From: Theocolax elegans | Taxonomy: Eukaryota > Arthropoda > Insecta > Hymenoptera > Cerocephalidae | Assembly (NCBI GenBank): GCA_026168455.1 | Contig: CM047425.1 | Coordinates: 470,001-534,000 of the forward strand | Direction of reading: 5' to 3' | Length of the DNA: 64,000 nt | Part shown: positions 22,537 to 34,085 of the stretch, piece by piece | Layout: the number at the start of each line of letters is the position of its first letter | Numbering within the stretch: position 1 is the first letter of the stretch | Position numbers and translations under genes: made by a program | Notes under the pieces: model-generated | The model's database searches: none | Seen by the model: only the letters and a program-made list of their open reading frames with translations | Told to the model about the DNA's origin: nothing

Positions 22537-25368
22537 CCAAATTATGCAGCAAAATGATCGATTGGAATTTCAAGTGTTTAGTATGAAGTTTTCTAAATAA
22601 TAATTATACAAATTGTTAATCCATCGTCTATAGTAGGTCCACACATCTATTTACAATTTCGATAAAACGGATCGAACACGTAATGTATATAGAAATTCAA
22701 ATTTCCCGCCCTTGGGCTTGTTACAATTTTTATTATAAAATATATAACAATTTTTGACAACACACCGTCAATTTTTATCTGGAATGGCTAACTCCGTCAA
22801 AGAATAAACTAATTAAAAAAGAAAAGTCACGCAACATTTTGTCTTTAAACAAAACGTATAAAAAATAGAAATTTATGTGAAAATTTATACAAAAACTATA
22901 AACATTTTTAGGTTAGGATATTTCTTTGCAAAAATCATATGTCCAATCGAAATTAAAAAAGGGATAAATTACGATAATAAAAATATTTAATAGTAATTAT
23001 GAAATATTTTTTAGCCAAAAACTGTCAAAATAATCTATGTATAGTTAATAGCCTGTAAAATGGTTTCAAAATCCGTAATTTATATTAGGTAGATTGCTTT
23101 TAGCATAGAAATAGAAATATTTACGAAACCTTCTTAGTCAAAAACACAACCCATTCGAGTAGATATTTCATAACAAAAAAATGTAGTCTTATTCATATTT
23201 TAAATTAAAAATTGTAAACAATTGGATGCAATGTCCAACAAAAATTGTTAAAATTAAATAATTATTAAAATTAAAATTAAATAATTATAAATAAAAATCC
23301 AATTAATTTAACAAAATTTTATATAATAAAATTAAACAATTAAAATTAAAATTGTACGCATTGAATAAATATCAAATTAATTTAACATAATCTTATTTAA
23401 TATAAAATTAAATATTTAAAATTGAAATTAAACTTGAATTCATTAAATTAAATAAAAATCGAAAAATTTCAAGAGCGGGAAATTCAAATTGCCACGATTC
23501 GCTCGATCAATATATATAGACATTTAAAAGAATCTCGATCATTCAATGAACAACAACAACAAAATCAATCAGTCTTGAAACTAAGTGGAATGAAAAAAAT
23601 TCGAGCTTCAACGGAGATTCCGCGTTGTCACAAGATTTCGCTTCGGTCGTATACTTGTGTTACCGATCGAAAGGAGAAAAAAAAACACGAAGAAAGAAAA
23701 GTAAAGGATGAAATTATTTACGAGGTTGTAGAGGTGACTATATTTTACCTGTATACAGCTTACTCTTACTCGCGAGAAAATTCATTTTTCGGTTGATTGG
23801 TCGCGGCGGGCCGAAACGCCGCGGCTTTCACAAGGGTGCATCGACATTGTCAACTTGCCGTAATAGTCGGACGTATTCGATAATTGATAGATTATTAGTT
23901 TTTTTCTAATTCTTTTAGAAGGTATGCGTCTCGCACTCGTTTGCGAAACAGTTGAGATAAATAATAAATATCGTCGATGATAGATACAAAGTTGTGGATC
24001 TTTATATATTAACATATAGTATGATACACGATTAATGTAAAATACTTAGCGAATATATTAAAAATTCCGATTTAAATTCTTTGCCACTGATTACGTTGCA
24101 AAAGAAATGCAAAAGAATATATTATAAAATAAAGATAATTATTGCGAATTCATAGTAAGGGTGAAAAATAAGAATAAAATAAGAAAATAATAAAAAAAAA
24201 TATATATAATTATATATGTAATAAAGGAGATACTTATATTGAAAGAAACGTATATTGCTATTAAATATTTTATTATTATTGTGAAAAGAATGTTTATAAT
24301 TGCAAAAGAAAATGTTGGTTGCTATCGATCACGATCACATGTTTTTCTTATCTGTATAAAATTCTGAGAAATATTAATAATTGGAAACTTAAATTTATTA
24401 TAATTAAAATAAATCTAATTATTATTATAAACAAAATGTAATTACTCTAATTTAACACTAATTATCGTTCTAAATTGTTTTTTTTTATTTTCAACGAGCT
24501 TTTTCGTAAATAGATTTATCTTGTATTTGTAAATAAAAAAATATTATAATATTGTGAAAAAAATTTGTTTGTTATTATAAAAAATATAAAAAAATTATGC
24601 ATATTATAAAATAAAAATAATTATATCGAGATAAAATTAAGAGTGAAAAATAAAAATGAAGTAAGAAAACAATAATAAAAAAAACTATTTATATACATAT
24701 ATTATAAAAGAGAAATATATAACAACACAGTTATCGGTTAATTAAGAAAGTTTCCACATAAATCTTTTGATAATTAATCAATATCCTATTATAAATAAAA
24801 TTAAAAAAAGGATTTAATTATTAATTAAAACAGTCGTAAACTAAAATTCAAACCATTCATTTAATGTAATTACACTGTATTAAAAATATTATATTCATAT
24901 TAACCAATACAATTGAAAAAATATAGATATATTTTGATGTTTAAATATTTTTAATATTTTTAAGTAAAAAATTATTTTTATACCGCAGTTACATATAAAA
25001 TATACATAATTCTAACAAGTTCGTAAAATTTTTTAAGTGGCCAATAACTGATATATGTTAACTACCTCGTGAAATACCCCAAAAAAAAATTAAATCTCAC
25101 TTTAAAAAAACGAATAATAATAAAAAAAATTTGTATAGATAAAATCAAATTATAAGGTTTCTAGAATTTAAAATATAATACAATTAATTCCGACAACACA
25201 CAGTTTAATTGTTAATATCACGTGTTTTACATGTACCGAAACGAATAAGTTCACGTAAGAGGTATAATTGCATTATTAAAAAAAGACTGTATACAGTTTA
25301 GATAAAAACAAGAAATTTGGTATGGACACGTGTATGTGTGTATGTATACCGGATGATACGTTCGAGAG
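22537..25368. other. Non-coding stretch
   Basis: No gene is firmly supported. The TTCAAATTTCCCGC motif is at 22696-22709 and, inverted, at 23475-23488. A GC-richer patch (23,580-23,960) has short open frames on both strands but no paired splice sites that I trust. It might be an untranslated exon or a promoter. Confidence 0.4.
23225..23460. repeat. AT-rich tandem repeat, about two ~115-bp units
   Basis: AAAATTAAATAATTAT, AAAATYMAATTAATTTAACA and TATAATAAAATTAAA-like blocks recur in the same order at 23,260-23,340 and 23,350-23,450. They are built from AAATT words only and are non-coding. Confidence 0.5.
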
Positions 25369-25543
25369 AATTACTCACCATCGCGGGCCGGTAGAATCTT
25401 GGGAGAGGGCCACTCGACAACTGACTCGTCGACGGCTCGTGCACTCCAACTTGGGTCCTACTTTCCAACTCTCTCTCTATAGACCGACGTCGTTTTAAAC
25501 CGACTGTCCCACTACTACTACTACTATCTACCTCCTTCTTCAT
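25369..25543 (-). CDS. Probable first coding exon, unrecognised protein
   Basis: ATG at 25543 opens a 58-codon frame that ends at an excellent splice donor (CGATG followed by GTGAGTAA, exon end 25369). The peptide is polar: a Ser run, the basic cluster LKRRRSIERELESR, then a Ser/Pro-rich stretch and LPRFYRPAM. The GC content is far above the surroundings. CAG-repeat sequence precedes the ATG. No domain is recognised; an intracellular or nuclear N-terminus is possible because there is no signal peptide. Downstream exons must lie to the left in this window or beyond it. The island at 16,753-16,820 is the only candidate seen. Confidence 0.5.
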
Positions 25544-25720
25544 CTTCTGCTGCCGTTGCTGCTGCTGCTGCTGCCCGGACGGTCACTCGAGCAGTCACTC
25601 TTCTATCGTGTATGTGTGTTTATCTATGGGTTATACCGTTCATTTTCGTACCCCATATATATCGGACGTCCTGGCACCGTCTTCGGGAGAATGTCGCGTG
25701 GATATATATGCGGCTCGGAT
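25544..25720 (-). promoter_or_regulatory. 5' UTR / promoter of the 25,543 gene
   Basis: On the minus strand the sequence just before the ATG is a CAG trinucleotide run (25,550-25,573). Further upstream are a short upstream open frame (ATG AAC GGT ATA ACC CAT AGA TAA) and a GATATATATGGGG tract. This is typical of an insect 5' leader, but no transcription start can be fixed. Confidence 0.35.
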
Positions 25721-25806
25721 CTGCAACATAAATAAAATAATATTACTTTTTCTTTTTCACAAGTCAAAAAGCGTGATATAAGTTCATAAATGATGAAATG
25801 TATTAA

Positions 25807-26188
25807 GGGGATGTCGGACTCAGAAAATGGTAATTTTTAATATATTTTTATAAACAAAAGAATACATTTTTGAAGAAATCATGAACGCCATGCACTTAGG
25901 CATGTTTTAAACAGTATACTCAATTTTTTTCAGATTTTTCTATTTGTAATTTATTTTTGATTTTTGCGTTGAAAATTCATACCTTTTCGATCAATAATTA
26001 CCGACCGAAAATTGTTTATTCAATTATTATTAACAAATTTACTGTTTCTTTAAAAATCAAAACGCCATGCCCTTGCTTTTGTTTTATAAACTACCCATAT
26101 GAATTTTGTTCAGATTGTTAAATCGATATTTCCAAGATAATTCTTATGTTGAAAAGTGTAGATCCCTGTAACTTGGGTCCGACATACC
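25807..26188. mobile_element. TTAA-flanked MITE with GGGGATGTCGGAC ends
   Basis: TTAA stands on both sides (25803-25806, 26189-26192). The left end GGGGATGTCGGACTCA is mirrored by the right end, whose complement reads GGTATGTCGGACCCA. The TTAA target fits piggyBac or Kolobok transposases, and the G-rich end fits Kolobok better. Partial relatives of the right end start at ~46,743 and ~59,594, and diverged text recurs near 52,100, 56,210 and 56,400. There is no coding capacity. Confidence 0.7.
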
Positions 26189-26394
26189 TTAAATAGAAAT
26201 ACAAGTTTCGATGGAGAAACTTAATTTTTTAATAATTCAATACACCCGATAATTTTTTTTATTATTCTAACGTCGCACTTTTTTTGTTTGTTATATGCTA
26301 TTATACTTATGTTATACTTTTTATGTCTGTTCTCAAATCGGTGCTAATCAGCGACGGAGGTCATACGATGTCATTGTTAAGAAAGCATTTGTTG

Positions 26395-26720
26395 AATGTA
26401 CCCAATAATTATTAGTTATTGGGCTATTAAAAAAGTGAGTTTCTCCACCGAAATTTATAAATAAAAATACTAATTTAGATTCAGAAACCCATTTTTTTAG
26501 TAATCCAACATCCCAATAACTAATACTTCATAATAATACTCAATATCCCAATAATAACCCAATAACTAATAATTATTAAGTTATTGGACGATTAAGAAAA
26601 ATGTGTTTCTCCGTCGAAATTTATAAAGAAAAATACTAATGCAGATTGAGATACCTATTTTCTTAATAATCCAATAACCCAATTTTTATTAGTAATTGTA
26701 CTATTGGTTTATTTTATTAA
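26395..26720. repeat. Tandem AATAACCCAATA / TTATTGGG repeat
   Basis: Two units of about 180 bp share TTATTAGTTATTGGGCTATTAARAAAR, GTGTTTCTCCRYCGAAATTTATAAA and an AATACTAAT...AATCCAATAACCCAAT tail. Words of this family also occur at 15,298-15,345. Confidence 0.55.
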
Positions 26721-26889
26721 TATATTTGGTTACTTTTTAACGATTTACAGGAAAAAATTATTATTTTTGCGAGGGAGGAGGGATCGTTATACGTTGCAGT
26801 TCGTTTAGCAATGGTTCGTTTGAAAAAGGTCATATTAATTTTAACGGGCTGTCGCGGTAATTATTAGGTTTTACGATTTAATGGGTTGA

Positions 26890-27620
26890 TATATATTTAC
26901 TCAGCAGAAGTTGTAGTGAACTTGAAAGTTGTCTCAGCTGCTTGAGAAAAATTAATTTGAAAATGGTCATAAATTTTACAACAATGTTTTTGAAATCTTT
27001 GAGTTTTCGATTGAATGAGCCCGAGATTATGATCTTGAAACATTGCAGTAAACTGAAAAGTTGTATCAACTGATTAAGAAAGTAGTAATTTGAAAATTTT
27101 TTTAAATGGTATGAATACGTTGAAATTTTAGTATAAAAATTATCGATAAAGCATGATAAACTTCAAAGTTGCATTAAGTACCTGAACAATATCATGAATT
27201 CTATAATACTGTCTCGGAAATTTCTATAGGCTCCTACAATTAACAGTTGCAATTGACAATGTATAAACGTGGAATCAAATTTTTTTCTAAAATCATCTAT
27301 ATATAAATGTTTGAATAATAATTGTAGTATTAGTAAATATTTTACTTTCATTCTCAACTACTTTTCAGAAATATTTCATGAACAGAATATTACGTTTACT
27401 TCAACTTTTATTCTGAATATTTGGATATTTTTCAATCATTTTCTTCCACTCTCCGTGGTCCTTGGGATCTTTGTCACATTAAAGTTACTCGTAAAATATC
27501 TCACGTTTGCTAGGAACAGAAACGAAAAATTTCCTTTAAAAATTACCATTATAACAACGTAAATTTGGGAGTTGTATCACATGTTCAAGAAGAGTAATAA
27601 TTTAAAAGCCATAATTTTTA
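26890..27620. repeat. Degenerate long-unit tandem repeat
   Basis: AAGTTGTMTCARCTGMTTRAGAAA is seen at about 26,925 and 27,058, with weaker versions at 27,167 and 27,570. Each is followed by a TTTGAAAATG-like stretch. The units are strongly diverged. The short open frames in this zone are on both strands and look non-coding. Confidence 0.35.
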
Positions 27621-29994
27621 TTTATGAATTAACTGATCCAGGTTCATTTTAGGTTACCGATCAAATTCTTCATCCTCTTAATGCTGATATGAAAAATGTC
27701 CTCGAAAAATTACCGTTCGTTTACGATGATCGAATATTAATTAAATTTTTATATTATTTCTAGGGAAATAGCTATATTTGTTTACTCTGCTATGTCTGTC
27801 ATATTTCGTGGAATGTTTCCGTACTGTAATGGTAGACCTCTAATTTCCATCAATCCATAATTTAAAAAAAATATTAACATACAAAGTCTTCAGATTTACT
27901 ATCGCTGCTTTGACAATTATGGGTCTACTGATTAAATTAGTCATGTATACTGTGATGTCACGTCTGATACTTGATGAATTCGAAGGATTATTTAATTTGT
28001 TATACTTCTATTCCAATGGTTCTAAATTCAATTATAAAAATAATCAAAAGGATTGTAAATAAATTTGGTTACATTATTTTATTGTAAAATTTACAAGAAG
28101 AAATATTTCTTGCGATTATTACACTGTAATTCACGAGATAAAAGTGAGGCAAAAGTGTATTTTTTTGAGAGAATTTTCATAGATTTCAGTTGCAAATTAC
28201 TTAGACATAAGATACCATAACGACCTAACATTTATTTTACTGATAATTTTTTAATTTATTTTCTATTACGGTAAGTAGCCTAAAGATACTATCCGTCACT
28301 TTACGTCAAATTCTCTTCTATAACTGTCTTTGACTGTCATAAGCTAGTTTAATAAGTTGCGAAATGCGTAACTGTCATTTTCATCCCGTGACGAACATCA
28401 GAAATTGAAAAATTACCGTGGCAATACAACCAAAATCATGACAATTACTTCTATCGACTTTTAGGTTAATTTAACGAATAATCCCAACCATACACTATGG
28501 AGTGACGGTGATTTGTAATTAAAATAAGAAAAATAACGAACCGTTTCATCCATTTTCTCCAAAGAAATTATCCAAAGACGAATGAATCGATATACAAATG
28601 CAATATACATGAAACGACACTCGCAAATCCAACACCGCAATTATTATAATCATTTGATATATATTAATTTCATCAAAATAATATATATTGTAATAATTCC
28701 GAAAATTAAAGAATTAAATCGACAACTTTCGAGTTATTGAAGAAAAAAAGGCGATGTTGTTATTCTAACCTCAAAGTGAATCATTACCACCTATTTTCGC
28801 GAGGCAAATAGATATTACGGTAAAGGCAATTTGAACGCGGTGCGTGAACATTCGAGGTTTCAAAAGGATTTAAGGTTAGAACGACGTAACGGAATATATA
28901 AACCAAACGATTCTTTTTCACTCGCCAACAGGTTATATACAGATGTATCTAGGTATCGTTACAGTAAAATAAAAATTTTTTTAATAAAAAAAACTCGATA
29001 AATTTTTGATAACGGCGTTAACACGTATATATATGTATACATCAATTTGAAAAAAATATTACGTATATCAATTATAAAGAATTTGAGATACGTCGAGATA
29101 AAAATCGCTAGACGTTTTCGCGGTTGGTGTGTGTATCTCGTGCACTTTCGATTCCCTATCTCGTAATTCACGACGTAAACCTCTCAAGTTCAAGGAAAAC
29201 GAAAGTTCAAACGACGACGCGGGAATCGGGTCGATCTTCCATACACGACCTTCCACGATTTCGATTTCGTGCGCGAACGTTTTCTCTCTATGTAAAAAAA
29301 AGCGACATTTAGAGATTTTCTTCTCTAATACTTATATATACGTTGAAATCGACAGTGTTTGCGTTTTTTTTATTTCACTTACACACATACCATGTGCGTA
29401 TATATTGTGCAAGCGGCTTATAGGTTTGGGATGATAAATGCGAGATTTGTTGATTTCGGTCGATCGATTATTCTTTCTTTCGATCGTGCTTCTTATATGT
29501 ATGCATGTGGAAATTTATACGCTGGTCGCGCATTGTCCTACAATTACGCGTGTAAGATGTCTTCGGTTTTCTTCTACCTTTTTTTCATCTTTCTTCATAT
29601 ACTTATTGGGTTCAAGAATGGTAATTTTCTTTTCTTTTTTTTTTTAAAGAATGAATTATACGTACGCGATTAATATTTCGTTATGTACAACTGGTAAGAA
29701 GATTACATTATCGATTAATATTATTGATCATATTGATTGTTATTTATTATTTTTATGGTTTATTATTTATCATTACTATTATATATTATTAATTGTTATT
29801 ACCCGAGTACAAGCTGAAAATTTTCCTTTAGGGGATGGTATACTCTATATTTACCAACCGAGTCAATATAGATGAAAAAAGTATTCTGGTTAAATAAATA
29901 AAGGAAACTGTGGACAATAAAGACATCATTGCCCTTCCTTTGATTATTATCTATCACTGTGTAAAATTTTAAATAAAAATAATGTTGCGTTAGA
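27621..29994. other. Non-coding stretch with one coding-like island
   Basis: No gene is firmly supported. A GC-richer island at 29,068-29,330 has a minus-strand frame (stop at 29,068) that could be entered from a TATTAG acceptor near 29,330 and reads IEIVEGRVWKIDPIP in its middle. A plus-strand frame overlaps it, so the direction is unclear. Diverged pieces of the 1961-2406 family occur at 28,290-28,510. Positions 29,800-29,990 match 63,080-63,260. Confidence 0.35.
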
Positions 29995-31220
29995 AAATAG
30001 CATTGAAAGAAAATTGGACTCTTTGTCTGCTTCGAATGTTGCAAATCTGGTAAATTTCCTTCCAATGCCAAAAAATTTCCGTGCATAATCTTGACACATC
30101 GTGTAAAAATCATGGATAATTAGTAGAACCCATGATTTTGCTAGATTTTAATTGTAAATACGATGTGATTTTTTTAAAGAATAATACGCTCGTGAAATTT
30201 TATGTTATGATAAATTTAACGGTCTGTACGAGCCAGAATATATAAATATTCTTAATCATCAGTCAATGGTGTGCTACAATTCGTAGCCTCTACGCCAAAC
30301 CGAATGAGTATAAATAATTTAATTCTAGAGACTTAGTAAGTTAAATTGAAAATATTAATATGGAAATAAAAAAATATTCTTAAGGTAACTTTAAATACAA
30401 AGATAAAAAAAATGTATGACAAAATTATAAATGTAATAAATGTTTCGACCACAATTGCCAGTTGGTCTCGTCAGTAAGGACTGACAATCTACCTTAGACA
30501 TTAAATATTGAATTTATATCGAAATAGACCAAGAACAATACTATTGAGTGGGGTATATATATATATACCTTTAGAAAACTTTATTACTTACATGTATTAA
30601 AAACCAAGCAAAACCTCCTAGTGGATAAAGTTGAAAACAATCAATATTATCATGGATAGGCGCAAACTCGACCACAAAAGCCTAAATATGTTTTTAAAGA
30701 GTAATAAGCTCGTGAAATTTTAAGTTATAATAAATTTAACGGTCTGTACGAGCCAGAATATATAAAGATTTTTAATCGTCAGTCAATGGTGTACTACAAT
30801 TCGTAGCCTCTACGCCAAACTGAATAAGTATAAATAATTTAATTCTGGAGACTAAGTAAGTTAAATTGAAAATATTAATGTAGAATTATGTATACTCATT
30901 CAGTTTGGCGTAGAGGCTACGAATTATAGCACACCATTGACTGATCATTAAGAATACTTATATATTCTGGCTCGTACAGACAGTTAAATTTATGATGTGA
31001 TTTTTATTAAAAAATTGTCGATTATCATTGCAAATTTATGATATTTAATTTATTTAAATTTTAACCTCCTATCTTTTACTCCGCAATCTTTAATACCATA
31101 ACTGAGCTATTTTATTGTTTATGTCAATGTGTTAAATTCTGGTTAAGTATAAAAAACAAATATAACAATCTTCATTCATTTTATAACCTGAATTTAATCT
31201 AAATTATAAACGATAAAATA

Positions 31221-31880
31221 GCTCACAAGGAGAGTGTCACATTTCCGGGATACGGATATTTACTAAACTCTAGGATATGTTACACCGGGTTTATTTATAC
31301 TATTAAAATATGAAGTAACCCGGAATTTTAGACTGTAACGCTCTTTTTCGTGATAGATTTCAGCAAATAACGAAAAATTTCACCAAGAAAACCCTTGAGT
31401 TTGAATTACTTAATTTAACAAACTTAAATTCAGGATAACGCTGAGATCGAGTAGATTGGATTTAAAAAAACGAAGCTTAAATATCTTAATTTAGTCGAAA
31501 GTTATGATAAAAAACCGAATTTAGCGATATTTTAATGACAATTTTAATTTTTTAGGCCAAATTGTCTTTTTATTTTTATTTTTTCAATAAATTTCGACCA
31601 AATCAAGACATTTGAGCTTCTTTTGTTTTAAATCCAATCTACTCGATCTAAGCTTTTTTCTGAACTTAAGTTTGAGTATCTATCCCTATTTGTTTTTTAA
31701 TTATAAGTAATCAAAGTCAAGGGCTTTTTTGGCGAGATATTTCGCTATTTGGTTATATTTATCGTAAAAAAGAGACGTTGGTATCTTTTGATTTCGGGTT
31801 TCTTCATATTTTTATAGTAGTAAACATATCCTAGATTTTGGTAAAAATTTGTTTCCCGAAGATGTGCCACACTTAGAAGA
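31221..31880. mobile_element. Inner palindromic MITE related to the 32,051 element
   Basis: The left end ACAAGGAGAGTGTCACATTTC and TCCGGGATACGGAT resembles the ACAAGGGAAGTACATGACC end of the neighbour. Arms mirror each other over ~300 bp, for example AAATCCAATCTACTCGATCT near 31,630 against the complement near 31,450, and AACATATCCTAG near 31,825 against CTAGGATATGTT near 31,271. Confidence 0.6.
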
Positions 31881-32050
31881 TGGGAGGTTCAAATCTCCGG
31901 AGAGCTAATATATTTTTTTTAATTGCAAAACTATAAATTTGTAATGAAAATCGACAATTTTCTAATAAAAATCACATCATTTTTACAGCTAAAACCTAGC
32001 AAAACCATGGATTCTACTCATTAACCACGATTTTTACACGATTCTACTAA

Positions 32051-32727
32051 CAAGGGAAGTACATGACCTCCGGGAAACGGATCTCATCCTAACTTTGGTA
32101 TGTCTTTTATAATATAAAAATATGAAGAAAGCCAAGTTATCTCTTGCCAATGGCCACTTTTACGGAAGTTATTCGACATTCAATAATAATAGCAGTAAAA
32201 ATTACTTCCAATTCGGTCGCTTATAACTCGGAAACAAATAAAGATAAACAATCAAACTAAAAACCAGAAAAAAGTTGAGTTCAAGTAGATATGGTTTGAA
32301 AAAAAAGAAGCTCAAATTGCTTAATTTGAAGCAAAGTTATGAAGAAAATAAGAAATTCAAGATTATTAGGCCAAAAGAAACAATAAATTTTTCATATTAA
32401 ATTTTGGTTAAAATTTCTTCAATTTTTTATTTTCTTCATAACGTTGCTTCAAATTAAGCAATTTGAGCTTCTTTTTTTTCAAACCATATCTACTTGAACT
32501 CAACTTTCTTCTGGTTTTTCGTTCGATTGTTTATCTTTATTTGTTTCCGAGTTATAAGCGATCGAATTGGAAGTAATTTTTACTAATATTATTATTAAAT
32601 ATCGAATAACTTCCGTAAAAGTGGCCATTGGCAAGAGATAACTTGGCTTTCTTCATATTTTTATATTATAAAAGACATACCAAAGTTAGGATGAGATCGG
32701 TTTCCCGGAGGTCATGTACTTCCCTTG
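32051..32727. mobile_element. Long-arm MITE, TIR CAAGGGAAGTACATGACC, TSD TAA
   Basis: The arms of ~310 bp are almost perfectly complementary: CAAGGGAAGTACATGACC at the left end, its complement GGTCATGTACTTCCCTTG at the right end. They meet at a ~40-bp AT-rich centre near 32,360-32,405. TAA stands on both sides (32048-32050 and 32728-32730), the target size used by PIF/Harbinger-type enzymes. It sits inside an older palindrome whose opposite arm preserves the empty site. There is no coding capacity. Confidence 0.8.
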
Positions 32728-32790
32728 TAAGATTATGCAAGTAAATATTTTGTTATGATTTTCACATGAAATTTTTCCTACGCGGGATAT

Positions 32791-34037
32791 AGCTATAAAA
32801 CAACGATTCATGACTGCTCAAAAATCTCGTTGGTTTATCAATAAAAAAAATTTTCGCGCGTATCATTTTTCTTAAAATATCTATAAATATTAAATAAATA
32901 AATTCAATTTCTACTAGGAATTTTTAACTCATATCATCAAGATTCAAATACAAATCAGGTTCCCTTCCGAATTCTGAAAAAATAAGCAAAAAAACAAACA
33001 AACGGACCACACGCATATATATAGCGAATGAAAAAGTATATCACACATCCTGCACACCTAACGGAACTCATTGTATACGTCACAGCAGTTGGAGCGTCGC
33101 CAGTGTCTCAAAAAAAAACACATAGCGCTATGCGGTTTTCCTAATAAAAATTCGAATGATTATACATGTTTTTTTAATTTTATATACGGATAACGCGAAA
33201 AATTTAGTCGTCCGATCGAAATTTCTTAAAACTTTCGATTTGACCTTCGCAGTATTCATATATAAATCAATTTGTTAATTATTTTTTTTCTTATAACATA
33301 TAAATATATATACACGCATCGTTTAATTCTAATCAATACCCGACAAATTTTCTCTCCTCTCTGTACGTTTTTCAAATTTATTTAGTCGCGGATGAGAAGT
33401 AAAAAAAGAAGAAAAATACACGTATACACACCGTATATTACACATTGATTTATTAACCGCGCGTTTCTTGTATACATTATATACACCGGGAAAATTTCAC
33501 TGCGCCGCGACGTTGTATATGTATAAAATATCTCAAACAAGATTGTCAAATTGCGAAGAAAAAAAAGATTAAACAAAATCCATAGAAAGCGATATTTGGT
33601 GGAAAAAAAAGTGTACGTATATTTATTGAAATACGATGAAAGTGACCATATATACATGGATTTCAGAGCGATATTTATAGTGAAAAATCTATTCGCAATA
33701 TTCAGTATATATGTGTATGTATATAATTATATTGATTTATCGCCACGTGAATGTTATACGCATATAATTTATGCATATTTACAGACACAATGTGGATGCA
33801 GGATGTACCTCGCAATTAATCGATTGTGTAAAATATATCGATATTTTTAATTTGATATAATACGCAATGTATCGGGATTATTAATTTATAAGGTGATAGT
33901 TTATAAATAATAAATTTATATATACCCGGATTATTTTTCTCGTTTTTACCTTCTAATTTTCACATTTTGATACGACGGTATATATATAAGATTGGTTATT
34001 GCGTATTCTGGTTGAATTATTGCAATGTCGCGTTAGC

Positions 34038-34085
<48 letters not shown>

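Larger units (their letters stand above)
29995..32790. mobile_element. Nested complex of inverted-repeat elements
   Basis: The outer arms are 29,995-30,160 and 31,981-32,790 without the inner 32,051-32,727 insert. For example GTGTAAAAATCATGG (30,101-30,115) is mirrored just before 32,040, and GCATAATCTT (30,083-30,092) is mirrored by AAGATTATGC after the insert. Inside lie a sequence present twice in direct order (30,176-30,350 and 30,692-30,880) and once inverted (30,893-30,999), sharing GGTCTGTACGAGCCAG and CGTAGCCTCTACGCC. A second palindrome lies at ~31,221-31,880. The order of insertion is readable: outer element first, others into it. Confidence 0.65.

Noticed and set aside
22312..22557. 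Open frames of 80-105 aa across 21,994-22,557 and 50,307-50,727
   Set aside because: They cross the two GC-rich SINE copies, are in different frames in each copy, and contain no conserved peptide; the 5S-like head explains the sequence.
31885..31910. tRNA-like B box (GGTTCAAATCTCC)
   Set aside because: No A box or cloverleaf can be drawn around it, and it lies in an inverted-repeat element arm.
34041..34084. Long TA dinucleotide runs (also 51,042 and 54,788)
   Set aside because: Ordinary microsatellites with no associated structure; expected in very AT-rich introns.
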